Origin: Shewanella marina JCM 15074
GTDB taxonomy: Bacteria; Pseudomonadota; Gammaproteobacteria; Enterobacterales; Shewanellaceae
NCBI RefSeq assembly: GCF_000614975.1
Contig: NZ_BALM01000006.1
Span: forward strand, 62,001-126,000
DNA length: 64,000 nucleotides
Reading direction: 5' to 3'
Shown one piece after another: positions 9,042-19,853 of the stretch (position 1 is its first letter; each line of letters opens with the position of its first letter). The notes below the pieces were generated by a model. That model was not told the DNA's origin, did no database searches, and saw only the letters and a list, made by a program, of their open reading frames with translations. The translations under genes and the position numbers were made by a program.

Positions 9042-9222
9042 AAGAGGAGCGCTAACTAGGTAGTAAGTCAAAGGAGCCTAATCCGTTGATGACTTATGAG
9101 GGAGATTAGCGCCGAGATAGTTAACTTGTTAGGTCGAGTTAACCGTTGGTTGTTTAGGCTGAATCCTAGCAATTGTCACCCATTTTGGTGGAGAGCTTCT
9201 GGTGCTAGATCTGTCTCCTCTT
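9042..9222 (+). promoter_or_regulatory. Lysine riboswitch (L box) controlling lysC
   Basis: The conserved aptamer is recognisable. The P1 stem is a perfect 8-bp pairing (9042-9049 with 9215-9222). Inside it come the GAGGAGCGC/AGTAAG bulge region, the AAGGAGCC segment, the GCCGAGA junction, the GGCTGAATCC loop, and the final TGTCAC...GGTGGAGAGCTTCTGG arm, all in the order seen in the E. coli lysC riboswitch. After P1 there is a short 5-bp hairpin (9226-9241) without a T-run, so I see no intrinsic terminator. The 3' P1 strand is CUCCUC and could pair with the GGAGG ribosome-binding site at 9321, which suggests control of translation. Short open frames through this region are not genes. Confidence 0.93.
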
Positions 9223-9332
9223 TTGGGTGTCAACTCACACCAGGCTCTTGTAACGTTTTATGTTCGGAGCATTTCAATGTTTATTTCTAATTTCTTATCG
9301 ATTGCTTTAATGGCTCATATGGAGGTGTATTA

Positions 9333-10697
9333 ATGTCTCTTGTTGTTGCTAAGTTTGGTGGGACATCCGTCGCTAATTATGCTGCGATGCAATCGTGTGC
9401 ATCAATTATTGCCGCAAATCCTAATACTAAAGTGGTGGTTGTGAGTGCTTCTAGTGGCGTGACTAATTTGTTAGTTGAGCTTACTAAAGCGACAATTAAT
9501 GATATCCAGCGTGATGCATTAATTAATGATATTAATGTGGTTCAACAAGATATTTTAATGCAGCTAGATGCCTCTGTAGACGTTGTAAGTGCCATTGGAC
9601 AGGTACTTAACCGCATTCAACAATTAAGTGAAGCATTAGTGTTAGATCGCAGCAAGGCCATTATGGATGAGTTGTTATCTTGTGGTGAACTATGCTCATC
9701 GATTCTTTTTGCTGAGGTGCTTAAGCAAATTGGTGTTAATGCCACCGCATTTGATGTTCGCCATGTATTACGTACTGATAGTCACTTTGGTAAAGCTGAG
9801 CCTCAGATTGAGCAAATAAGTCACTTAGTAGAACAGCATTTACTTCCGCATTTAGCTACGCAATGTGTTGTAACTCAAGGTTTTGTTGGCGCAGATTGCC
9901 ATGGTCAAACCACGACATTAGGCCGTGGTGGCAGTGATTATTCAGCGGCATTACTTGCTGAAGCACTGCATGCTGAAGCGGTGGAAATCTGGACCGATGT
10001 AGCCGGTATTTATAGTACTGATCCGCGTATTACCAATAATGCAAGGCCGCTAAAAGAGATTAGTTTTAATGAAGCGGCTGAAATGGCAACTTTTGGTGCA
10101 AAAGTGCTCCATCCTGCAACGATTCTCCCCGCAGTCAGGCAGCAAATTCAGGTCTTTGTTGGTTCAAGTAAGCAACCTGAATTGGGGGGGACTTGGATTC
10201 GTCATCAAGTACATAATCCTCCTGTTTTTCGTGCAGTTGCACTTAGACGTGGGCAAACATTATTAAATCTTCATAGCTTACAAATGCTTCATGCCCAAGG
10301 TTTTTTAGCACATATATTTACCACCTTGGCGCAGCATAAAATCAGCGTTGATTTAATTACCACGTCTGAAGTGAATGTCGCGCTTACGCTTGATCAAACG
10401 GGGTCAGACTCGAGTGGCCAAGGCTTATTAACCGAGGCATTGTTGCAAGAGTTATCACAACATTGCCGCGTAAGAGTTGAAGATAAATTGGCATTGGTGG
10501 CACTAATTGGTAATCAAATTGCAACAACATCAGGCCTCTGTAAGCAAGTGTTTGAGGTACTTGAACCCTATAATGTACGGATGATTTGCCAGGGGGCGAG
10601 TCCACATAATTTATGTGTATTAGTCAGTGAGAATGATGCCGCTGATGTAGTGACTAGGCTGCATGGTCAGTTGTTTGAGTTGGAGGGGAGATGTTAG
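9333..10697 (+). CDS. lysC: Lysine-sensitive aspartokinase III
   Basis: Phosphorylates aspartate with ATP, the first step to lysine, threonine and methionine. The 454 residues comprise the amino acid kinase domain (about 1-290), with the substrate/ATP motif KFGGTS at 6-11 and a GRGGSDYSAAL segment near 195-205, followed by two C-terminal ACT domains (about 300-450) that bind the feedback inhibitor. The monofunctional length and LysC-like N-terminus (MSLVVAKFGG) separate it from ThrA and MetL. The lysine riboswitch directly upstream supports the lysine-specific isozyme. GGAGGTG lies 6 bases before the ATG. It overlaps the next gene by 7 bases. Confidence 0.96.
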   Translation: MSLVVAKFGGTSVANYAAMQSCASIIAANPNTKVVVVSASSGVTNLLVELTKATINDIQRDALINDINVVQQDILMQLDASVDVVSAIGQVLNRIQQLSEALVLDRSKAIMDELLSCGELCSSILFAEVLKQIGVNATAFDVRHVLRTDSHFGKAEPQIEQISHLVEQHLLPHLATQCVVTQGFVGADCHGQTTTLGRGGSDYSAALLAEALHAEAVEIWTDVAGIYSTDPRITNNARPLKEISFNEAAEMATFGAKVLHPATILPAVRQQIQVFVGSSKQPELGGTWIRHQVHNPPVFRAVALRRGQTLLNLHSLQMLHAQGFLAHIFTTLAQHKISVDLITTSEVNVALTLDQTGSDSSGQGLLTEALLQELSQHCRVRVEDKLALVALIGNQIATTSGLCKQVFEVLEPYNVRMICQGASPHNLCVLVSENDAADVVTRLHGQLFELEGRC

Positions 10698-11802
10698 CCG
10701 CTAAATCAACGGTGAAAATAGGGGAGTTAGCAACGGGGCAACCGTTAACTGTGCCAATTTATTGTTTCAAAGGGGCTTGTTCATCGGCTCCTAGCTTGTA
10801 TTTGCAAGCGAATGTACATGGTGCTGAAGTACAGGGTAATGCAGTTATTTTTCAGTTGCTTAAATTATTAGAACAATGTCAGATTTTAGGTGATATTACT
10901 CTGGTGCCCTTAGCGAATCCATTAGCGATTAATCAAAAAAGTGGCGAGTTTACCTTAGGGCGTTTTGATCCTATTACGGGGAATAATTGGAATCGCGACT
11001 ATGTTAATTGCACTCCTGATTTATCTGATTGGTATGCTAAACATCAAGAATTAGATGATTCCTTACTTATCACTCAGTATCGACAGCAGTTGTTAAATAG
11101 GTGCCAACAGCAATTGACGAGTGAATGGGGAATAACCAGTGGACAGCGGCAAGCATTAACACTACAAAGTATCGCTTTTCATGCTGACGTGGTATTGGAT
11201 TTACATACAGGCCCCAAATCTTGTAAACATCTCTATTGCCCAGAGTATGCGCAAGCTAAAGTGAGCTTATTTAATATCGGTTGCACATTATTGATGCCAA
11301 ATGAGTTTGCTGGAGCCATGGATGAAGCCATGTTTTATCCATGGTGGCAGCTAACTAAAGTCGCTGCAAGTCATGGTCGTGAGCTCCCCGTCGCGGTAGA
11401 GGCTTATACGTTAGAGCTAGGTAGCCAGGAGTTGATTGATTTAGTGGATGCGAAGCAAGATGCCTTGGCTATTTTGGCCTATTTAAGTGATAAGGCATTA
11501 TTGCTGATGCTTTTAAGCCTGCGCAAATGCCACGCTATGCTTGTTTATTGCAAGATTATAAGAAATTTCATGCCCCAATTGCCGGAATGGTTGAGTATTT
11601 GGCACCATTGGGAAAACCATTAACGGCTCAGCAACCATTAGTGAATATACTTAGGCTCGATCGTTATGGTACTGATGAGGAGCTACAAACTCTGGCATTG
11701 CAGCAGGATTGTATTCCTGTGCTGCATTTTGCTTCGGCATCGGTTTATCAAGGGACTGAATTATACAAGGTGATGACGAATTACGTTGAAATACCAAGGT
11801 AA
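10691..11802 (+). pseudogene. Succinylglutamate desuccinylase/aspartoacylase-family protein, frameshifted
   Basis: A zinc-dependent deacylase of the AstE/aspartoacylase branch of the M14 carboxypeptidase fold. Visible motifs are the zinc-binding NVHGAEVQGN near residue 40, NWNRDY near 95, and LDLHTGP near 175 with the second metal histidine. The substrate is unknown. It begins inside the lysC stop region with GAGGGGAG just before its ATG, so translation is coupled and expression should follow lysine riboswitch control. One base is missing near 11493-11501: the frame leaves the conserved path after about residue 268 and resumes as ADAFKPAQMPRYACL through the C-terminal beta domain to 11802. 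Corrected length is about 370. I suspect a sequencing indel, but true decay is possible. Confidence 0.8.
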
Positions 11803-11832
11803 TATAAAATGTCAGTATGTTGGGATAAAAGA

Positions 11833-11855
11833 AAAGGGAGCTTATCGCTCCCTTT
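11833..11855. terminator. Bidirectional terminator between the lysC operon and the first subtilase
   Basis: A 9-bp stem AAAGGGAGC/GCTCCCTTT with loop TTATC. It lies between the convergent genes ending at 11802 and 11882. Confidence 0.85.
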
Positions 11856-11881
11856 ATGTTATCGATTAAATATCAAAATCA

Positions 11882-14800
11882 TTATTTAGTCTGCTTACGA
11901 CGACGCCATAGTGATAATGGCAGTAGTAACAATAAGCTTAATCCACCAACGGCTGCACCGCTTTCAAATTTATGCACAATAGTGACAGTTTTAGTTGTAG
12001 TGTTTGAATTACCGTGGTTATCCGTTACGGTTAGTTCAAACGCAACATCTGTGTGATCAACAACATCAGGTAAAGCCATACTTATATCCATTGCTGTTGT
12101 ATCAAAACTGAGAGATGGCCCAGCAGTTTGCTTCCAAGCATAAGTTAGTGGATCAGCATTAGGATCTGAAGAATCTGATGCTGATAGGGTGAGTGTCGTT
12201 AACTCATTTATACTGTCGGGACCCGAAATTATGGCCTCAGGGCCAGCTTCTGTTACACCGAAGTTATGAGTACTTGAAACTTCATCTTCATTCAAACTAT
12301 GGTTGAGCACCATGTCATAAGATTCGCCTGCCGCTCTTGGAATTAAGTCGAATCCAACGATAGTCGCTTCTGCTGACTCACCTCCTGCAAGCGTAACAGA
12401 CCAATTAACGGTATCACCTGATTGGCTACCATTGTGGGTGATATTACTTGCCTCATGGTTAGCTGGTAAGGTGGCAGATAATTTATATGCCTTATCTGTT
12501 GTGGTGAAATTAGGCTTAATATTAAATGTAACTTGAGATGCGACTCCTGGCTCCATTAATGCAGATAAGTTGGTCGAAGTTGTTACATCATTATCTGCAC
12601 GGCTTAATTTGTAAGCAACTTGCTTTGTAGCACTACCATCTTCAGATGTTAGTGCCACAATACCTGATGAATTAGTTGCATCAGTCCAAGTAAAATTAAT
12701 ACCAAAGTTATTATTATTATGGCTAGTTGTTGCAGATAGATTGTCCGATAATGACTCTTCATTAGTTAAGATCGAAGATATCGTGACGGTGACATCGTCT
12801 GTCGCACCTTCTGCTGAAGCAGTGTAAGCATCAACAACGACAAAATATGTACCAGCAGGCAAGTTGGTGAATGTTACTGACTCATTTGAATCTGGCCCAC
12901 CACTTGAACCAATTTTTTGGAAACTAGAGTTTAAGATTCTAAGATCTACATCTGGAGCCGTTTCCGATGAAGTTGCAAACACAACATTAGGTACAATTTC
13001 ATCAAATGTTAATGCTCTATAATCAAAGCTTCCATCTGGAACTTGGTAAATAATAGATGCAAGCTCAGTTGATTTATCATAAACCGCTGCAGTTGGATTC
13101 GTTAGTTCTTTATCTATAAATCCTGTAAAACTAATATTACCAGCGTCACGCGATGCTGAAATATCGAAGCTATTAGGTAGGTTGCTATTATTACCTTTGA
13201 CCGCTACAGGCATTTTTAAAGTACTATCATCAGCTGTTAAGCCGATATTAGCGAAGTTCCATCCCGTATCTGCGGTTGTAATATCTGCAGTGATAGTTAA
13301 TTCTTGAGTTTCACCGGCTTTAAGTGAGAAGCTTTCTGGGGCAACAGATAATGTTAAGCCATCTTGTACATCTTGCGTTGTAGCAGTCCAAGTTGCATCT
13401 TTCGTGGCAGTCACTGTTCTAGTCCATGAGCAAGTATCAACACAGTTGGCATTCGCCATCGTTGGTAAGTTGATATCGCGAGGCTGACCATCAACATCAG
13501 GATTCGCTTTTTGATATCCCAAATAGCTTTCATCGAGAATTAAACCACTATCAGCTGCTGCGGCAACATTGATATAACCAGCACCCATATCAAAAAAGTC
13601 TGATGCAGTGGTGCCATCTTCTTTAAAGGTGGTTTGATCCGCAGTGAGCATCAATGCTGATTGCGCAGCCGCGGGGCTCCAGTCAGGATGAAGTTTAGCT
13701 AAAAGCGTTAATGCTCCAGCAACATGTGGACTCGCCATCGATGTGCCACTTAAGAAGCCAAAATCACTTGGATCAGGTGACTCTTTAAAGCCTTCAGGTT
13801 GATCATCTGCGTAAGCTGCAAAAATTCTGACGCCAGGAGCTGCTACATCAGGTGCAATAATATCGGGTACTGATTTATTTGGGCCCCTTGAAGTAAAGCC
13901 TGCTGCAATTTTAGCTAGAGCAGGATCTTTAATGACTTCGGTATCACCAATGGTTGCCATATGATCACTACCTGAAGCCAGCCAAGTTCTTAATGCATCA
14001 CCTTGGTTCGCATCAATATGAATCGCTGGGAGTACATGGGCATCAGCTACAACGCTAGTTGCACCACCTTGTAAATTTGCAAGCACTAAACCTGCTGCTC
14101 CACCTGCTTGTACATTACGTCCTTTATCGACACGTGCTATAGCACCACGATCACATACAACAATGGTATCTGCCGCAAAAGTATCTGCTGGGAACGGTTT
14201 TAGGCATTGTTCTGGATCGCCTTCTGTATCATTTGCATTGGTAAAGTCACCAGCATAGACGAGAGATCCAGTGATGCCACCCGTCATTGCTTTACCTGTC
14301 ATAGCCGCTGGAGCATCACCTTCACCACCACTAAAGCCGTTAAGTGATTTTTCAGTAAAATCTCGATCATGAGTATAGGCCGCAACGGTTGAAATCCAAG
14401 GTGCATCACCTGGAGAGCCAACAGTTTCTGGATTTGGGCCTGAATTACCCGCAGATGTTGCTACATGAATCCCCGCTTTACGTGCGGCAAGGAAAGCGAG
14501 GCTATCTGCATCATTCCAAGGGTTGCTACTGCCACCACCAATTGAATAGTTGAGGGCATCAACACCACTCGCAATAGCTTCTTCTACCGCTAAAATGGTC
14601 AGTGATGGGAAACATCCTGCAAAACGAATGGCATCATTTTCGCCGGGTAAACAAACTTGGTATGAAATAATATTGGCGTGCGGTGCAACACCTGAAACTT
14701 GTTCAAATACCACACCAGTATTGCCATTATCGACATTAGGGACGTTTTGATTAAGCAGTACATTACCTGCTGATGTTGCAGAAGTATGAGAGCCATGACC

Positions 14801-15679
14801 GTTATGATCTTCACCATTTTTAGGTGTACCAGGGGCTTTTTCTTCATATTCATCTGTGATAGCTGGCCAGCTATGCACACCAATTAATTTATCGTTACAT
14901 AGCTCAGGAAAATCGCCTGCACAGTCACCCGTATAAGTACCTGCTCCCCAAGGATTAACGTGGTCATAGCCATCTCCACCAACATCAGCAAAAGAGGGGT
15001 GATCAGTATTAATACCTGTATCAATAATACCGACAATCATGCCTTCACCTTTAGTGGCAACACCATTGTCTGTAGTACCGTTCCAGACATCTGGTGCTTT
15101 GATGATTGCTGGCCCTGCATCAGTTGTTGGGTAGCGTAATTGCTCACGGTAAATATGTGCAATACCTGCAATTGTGGCTAGTTTTTCGGCCTGCGCTTGA
15201 GTCATTTCAATGACCATGCCGTTATAAGCAAGTGTTGTTTGTTGTTTTATGTCGACTGAACCGATTAATGCCGTTGCCTTATTAATAATGTTACTTTGGC
15301 GGTGTTGTAGATAATTCTGATAATCTTTGACTGGCTTGCTATTAATATCTAGTTTATTCGATTTGCCATTAATACTTGCAGGCATAGTCGCTTTAAACTG
15401 TTGAATGCCGCCACCGTATAAGGCTACCGGGCTTTCAATTAAGCGTACAAAATAGCGATATTTTTTTGTATTAGGTAAGTTCGCCTCTGGTGTGAATACC
15501 GCATGATTTGATAGTTTTTGTTTGCTTGGCTGTTTGTTATCAACATGCTGTATTTTATTGTTTATATTAGCTGGCTTTGATACGACGAAACTACTTGTAT
15601 CAAATGGAGCCGCAAGTAAACTGCCGCTGACTCCTGAAAGTAATGCAGTCGTAACTGCAATGGCAATTTTTGTCCTCAT
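11882..15679 (-). CDS. Secreted S8 subtilisin-family protease with GlyGly-CTERM-type tail
   Basis: A 1265-residue exported serine protease. In order: signal peptide (about 1-24), an I9-type inhibitor propeptide (about 75-180), and an S8 catalytic domain with D220 (GIIDTGIN), H295 (GHGSH) and S647 (SGTSMASPH). A protease-associated domain is inserted before the serine (about 480-590). Then follow Fn3-like and beta-sandwich regions, a PKD/REJ-like domain (about 1145-1235), and a C-terminal hydrophobic helix ending in RRRK with a preceding GG pair. That tail type is processed by rhombosortase in type II-secreting bacteria and tethers or releases the protein at the cell surface. A nutritional role in degrading external protein is inferred. 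It is followed on the minus strand by the shared terminator. Confidence 0.93.
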   Translation of the reverse strand: MRTKIAIAVTTALLSGVSGSLLAAPFDTSSFVVSKPANINNKIQHVDNKQPSKQKLSNHAVFTPEANLPNTKKYRYFVRLIESPVALYGGGIQQFKATMPASINGKSNKLDINSKPVKDYQNYLQHRQSNIINKATALIGSVDIKQQTTLAYNGMVIEMTQAQAEKLATIAGIAHIYREQLRYPTTDAGPAIIKAPDVWNGTTDNGVATKGEGMIVGIIDTGINTDHPSFADVGGDGYDHVNPWGAGTYTGDCAGDFPELCNDKLIGVHSWPAITDEYEEKAPGTPKNGEDHNGHGSHTSATSAGNVLLNQNVPNVDNGNTGVVFEQVSGVAPHANIISYQVCLPGENDAIRFAGCFPSLTILAVEEAIASGVDALNYSIGGGSSNPWNDADSLAFLAARKAGIHVATSAGNSGPNPETVGSPGDAPWISTVAAYTHDRDFTEKSLNGFSGGEGDAPAAMTGKAMTGGITGSLVYAGDFTNANDTEGDPEQCLKPFPADTFAADTIVVCDRGAIARVDKGRNVQAGGAAGLVLANLQGGATSVVADAHVLPAIHIDANQGDALRTWLASGSDHMATIGDTEVIKDPALAKIAAGFTSRGPNKSVPDIIAPDVAAPGVRIFAAYADDQPEGFKESPDPSDFGFLSGTSMASPHVAGALTLLAKLHPDWSPAAAQSALMLTADQTTFKEDGTTASDFFDMGAGYINVAAAADSGLILDESYLGYQKANPDVDGQPRDINLPTMANANCVDTCSWTRTVTATKDATWTATTQDVQDGLTLSVAPESFSLKAGETQELTITADITTADTGWNFANIGLTADDSTLKMPVAVKGNNSNLPNSFDISASRDAGNISFTGFIDKELTNPTAAVYDKSTELASIIYQVPDGSFDYRALTFDEIVPNVVFATSSETAPDVDLRILNSSFQKIGSSGGPDSNESVTFTNLPAGTYFVVVDAYTASAEGATDDVTVTISSILTNEESLSDNLSATTSHNNNNFGINFTWTDATNSSGIVALTSEDGSATKQVAYKLSRADNDVTTSTNLSALMEPGVASQVTFNIKPNFTTTDKAYKLSATLPANHEASNITHNGSQSGDTVNWSVTLAGGESAEATIVGFDLIPRAAGESYDMVLNHSLNEDEVSSTHNFGVTEAGPEAIISGPDSINELTTLTLSASDSSDPNADPLTYAWKQTAGPSLSFDTTAMDISMALPDVVDHTDVAFELTVTDNHGNSNTTTKTVTIVHKFESGAAVGGLSLLLLLPLSLWRRRKQTK

Positions 15680-15737
15680 TATTATATCCTCATAGCTAAG
15701 CCTAATACACTTCTCTACTTAGATGAAAAACTACAAC

Positions 15738-15754
15738 TAGTTACAATGTAACTA
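15738..15754. promoter_or_regulatory. Operator-like palindrome upstream of the first subtilase gene
   Basis: A perfect 7+7 inverted repeat TAGTTAC-AAT-GTAACTA lies 59 bases upstream of the start codon, in the 15680-16030 gap. Its position fits a promoter-proximal operator. The regulator is unknown. Apart from the terminator at 15979 I see nothing else in the gap. Confidence 0.4.
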
Positions 15755-15978
15755 TATGATCATAAAAGAATTGTAAAGTTATACGGTAAGTTAGCATTCC
15801 TTGTTTGATGATTATGCCATTAATCAAAATGGCTAATAAATTTAGTATTCTTGCTGTTCATTTTTCGTTATTAATTTAGCGAGCTAAATTTGACAGCATG
15901 CTAAGTTTGTATCACATAAAAATCTTTAGGTTAATAGTATGTTGCAAAATAAACTGTATTTATATGGAATAACCTATA

Positions 15979-16004
15979 AAAAAAGAGCTGTTAAGCTCTT
16001 TTTT
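15979..16004 (-). terminator. Terminator of the second subtilase gene
   Basis: An 11-bp stem AAAAAAGAGCT/AGCTCTTTTTT with loop GTTA lies 27 bases past the stop codon at 16031. Confidence 0.85.
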
Positions 16005-16030
16005 ATGATGTCAAACAGTGCTGACTATTT

Positions 16031-19000
16031 TTAGATAAGTCTTGTTTGGCGGTAACGATGTATTGAAATTACCGACAGTAATAATGCTAACCAACCTAAT
16101 GCTCCGCCTGATGATTCCTCCTCTGGAGGTGTAGTTGCTGGGCTAATTTGAATAATACTGGTGCGAGTTCTACTGGTTAATTTGCCATCAGATGCAAAAA
16201 CTGAAAATGCTAAGGCATCATTACTACTCACTGTTGGCGCAATAAAACTAATTTCATCGCCGCTTTCATTAGTCTTAAATGTCACTGGTGTGCCTTTAAT
16301 CTGTTGCCATTGGTAGCTTAAGGCATCAAAGTCAGCATCAGAACCTGTCGCTTTTACTACGATTTGTTGACCACTGATCCCTGCAGGGCTGGTAACTTTG
16401 ATCACTGGCGCAGTATTAATGATATTAATTGTAATGGTGGCAATATCTGATTCCTTGTCATAATAGTCAGTTGCACTGACTTTGAGTTGCATATTTTCAG
16501 TTTGCTGATCTATCACTGCATTGTTTGCAAGTTTGATTTGGCCACTTTGCTCAATCACAATGAGTGGGTTTGATTGTAAAATATTAAGTTTAGCAATGGG
16601 ACTGGCAACATAGTCTGGATCATGCATATTAAGTTGACCAATGACGGTACCTGCATCAGTGCCTTTTTCTAAGTTTATTGTCGTTGATGTAATGGTTGGC
16701 GCTACATTATCTTCAGCATCAAAATTGGCGGTTAATGATAATGCCCCATCTTTAGATAACATTATAAAGTTATGCAATTGACCATTATTGCGATCAATCT
16801 GCGCTGTTTCCCCCGGTGCTAAAGAGGTGACTTGATTGCCTTGTTCATCGGTTAGATTAACTAAACTCTGATTGGGTGTTAACCGTAATTTAGTGGTTAT
16901 GGTGTCAGCACCTTTGGTCGCTTCAAAAGCAAAGTCTGACTCTTCGACACGGTAGCGAACATTTATCTCTGTATCTACAGCAGTTTTATCTAATGGTAAG
17001 TCGGATAAACAAGCTGACGTGGTTATAAAGTCATTACCTGTAACATGATAAGCAGGGGTAAGTTTACCTGATGGCGTGGCATTATATTGATGTACTAATC
17101 CAGACAGGGTATTAGGATTATTACTGTCATACCAGTTGTAGTTTACGGTACTAATGCTGTAATCCCAGTTGCCATCATTATCGAGGTCTAAATCAGTATG
17201 ATAACTGGCAACAAAAGGATGTAAGATCGGATCTCGCATTTGGAATGTGGTTGCTAAGCGTAAACCAATATCGCCGCAATTATTATCAGTTTCTATTTCA
17301 GCTGCGACGTTAATAAGGTCGTGTCTTCTCTCTTTATCAATAGGGCTTGATGCAGTTAAGGGGGCTAAAATAGGTTCACTAATATTAATCGTACTGGAAT
17401 TGGTTAATTGGTAAGCTAATGTTGAGTTATCTTTACTAATGCCTACATCTACACTTGCTACTGCTTTAGGCAGTATGTGATAGACCATGTGCAAAATAGT
17501 ATCGTTATTTTGTTTAAACTCAATCGCACCATCATATTCTAATAGGGTTAACCGACGTGATGCGAGTTCAGGTGATGTGGTTAATAGATCTGATGACGAT
17601 AATTGCCATTTGGGGAGTTTACTTGGATCAATATGTAGAGTGGCTGCAAACTCGAGGGTGCTGTTGGCTGCGATGGTGATTGATGATGGTAATTTAAATG
17701 AGATGGCCTGTGTGTCCTCATCATTTTGATAGCGAGGAGCAACATTGAGCTGGAAGGTTTGCTCGCTGTTAGAAAAGTTTTTAACACGTATTATTTTTTC
17801 ATAACTACTTGGTTCTGATAGTGTCACTAGACCATAAGCTAATGCTGCTTGCTTCGTTTTTTTAGTCCAAGCAATTACATTTAGTTGACTCGCTTTTTTA
17901 ACATCAATTAATCCCGCACCAATATAGCTAATCGGTGCCAGTGGTGCGTTAATATCAACCGTTGTAGCTTTTGTGGTGACGTTTAAATTGGCGCTATTCA
18001 TCAGCATTGCCTTAACTTCAAACGCATTTCTATCTGGGTATAACTCTTTGATTAAGGCCACTGCTCCTGTCACGATGGGTGCTGAGAATGAGGTGCCACT
18101 GACTGGAGTTAAGGCATTCCCCGTACCCGGCTCAGCCGTTAATATTTTAGATCCAGGAGCGGTAATTTCTGGTTTTAATGTGCCTGCAATGCTCGGGCCT
18201 CGGGAAGTAAAAGAGGTAATTGCACCTGCGTTAAGCACTTCTTTTGCTGTAATTGAATAGGTAAGCTGATTATTACTTATTTGTTGCTTTAATTGGGCAC
18301 CATCTTCTTTCGAGATTGCAATTGCGGGAATGCTAATGTTATTGCTTGAACCCGTCATGCTTTGTGGACCTTGATTGGCTTGTTTATTCGCTATAATGAC
18401 CAATTTTGCACCGAGCTTTTGGGCATTGAGCACTTTATCTGTATAACTACAAGTACCTCTATCAAGTAGTACAGCCTTGCCTGTAAAATCAGTATCTGGA
18501 CTGTAAACAGCGCAACCCAAAGCGTTTTGAGCCGGGTGAACTAATGCAGTCGTTGTTTGATTAAATTCAAATTGGTTGCTCTGATTAAATTCAGCTGCAA
18601 TCACTTCCATTGGCTGGTTAGCCATAGTGGCAGTAATATTTGATACAGGGGCACTTGGATGGGTCATCGCACCGACAGATAATGCGCTGTTATTGGTACT
18701 TGGTCCGCCGACAATAAAGGGGACTGGGCCATCATTACCCGCCGATACTACAATATTAATACCGAGCTTTGTCATGGCTGTGATCATGGTTTGTACTGCA
18801 CTGCCTTCAATATCACCAAAGTCACGGCCAATAGACATATTGATTGTTGATACGCGATCACTGGTATCGTCATCGCCATTAGGATCCATTGCTGTTTCTA
18901 GTGCTTTGATTTGAGCGACACCATTACAGACGGTTTTCTCACATACTTTATAGGCATAGATTTCAGCTTTAGGAGCAATAGCTAACACGGCATGGGTAAC

Positions 19001-19719
19001 ATGGGTACCATGTTTAGTTTTATCTGCGTTAGTGTCATCGTTGAGCGAATGGTCATTAATTGGGTTTGGATTATTATTGATAAAGTCATAACCGCCGATG
19101 ATTCGACCTTGTGGCCAATCAGGTTGGCTATCATGATTATCAATGGCATATTGATAATCATGGGCTAAACCACTGCCTCCTAAAGCATTATGGGTATAAT
19201 CAAGGCCTGTATCTAAGACTGCAATCGTTTGTCCTTCACCTGTTGCAATACCTTGCGATGTGAGCTGTTTGGCATTGATGTAGTCTGCACTGTCATTGGC
19301 TTCTAGTTGGTAATCATAAATAGGTAAAATTTCATGAATATGAGCGCTTCGAGTGAGTGTTTTGAGTGCATCAATTGTGCCGGTGACTATGATGCCATTA
19401 ACTAAATTAGAGGTGGTTTCAATAATATTAATTGATTGATGGTTTGCTAATATTTGTTGGCTAATCTGTGCTTGTGAATCGGTTATTTGCTGTTTGATGA
19501 GGCTATGTGGCAGGCGTTGTTTTTGTAATTCTATAATTGAAGGTGTCGTTAACTTGATTAACCAAGCTGATGGTGGTTTTAGTTGCGGTGTTAATTCAAC
19601 TTGATGTTTGGGGAAATGCTGTTCCTCAATACCGGTAAGGTTATATTTATTCGGCGTAGCGATACTGATGCTGACGTTAGTAACGCAGCCATTACTGCTA
19701 AATTGGTTATTGTTTTCAC
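16031..19719 (-). CDS. Second secreted S8 subtilisin-family protease with GlyGly-CTERM tail (start region frameshifted)
   Basis: A paralogue of the neighbouring protease, about 1229 residues after correction. The catalytic triad codons are Asp 19213-19211 (VLDTGLD), His 19012-19010 (KHGTHV) and Ser 18091-18089 (SGTSFSAP). A protease-associated domain precedes the serine. Then come Fn3-like regions, a cadherin-like repeat (about 16440-16700), a PKD-like domain and a clear GlyGly-CTERM tail (SSGGALGWLALLL then basic residues). The frame is open from 19660 down to the stop but has no start codon before 18988. A GTG at 19719 with AGGGA 6 bases upstream opens a good signal peptide in another frame. 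One missing base near 19660-19663 joins them and restores a cleavage motif SASVSA followed by TPNKYN. The protein therefore begins at 19719, not within the catalytic domain. Confidence 0.85.
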
Positions 19720-19853
19720 AGAGAATCCCTTCTATATCGTGAAATAACGGTATGTTTAATGTTGCTTTATTTTATTAACCCTTTGGCTTAACGCCTTAAT
19801 TATCAATATTTATCATAAAAATGATTTAGCGAGTACTACTCTTTATGCCTATA

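Noticed and set aside
9096..9290. 64-codon frame before lysC
   Set aside because: It runs through the lysine riboswitch; the conserved RNA explains the sequence.
16031..18988. Subtilase starting at the GTG at 18988
   Set aside because: The same frame is open upstream with the catalytic Asp and His and propeptide text; it merely lacks a start codon because of an indel near 19661.
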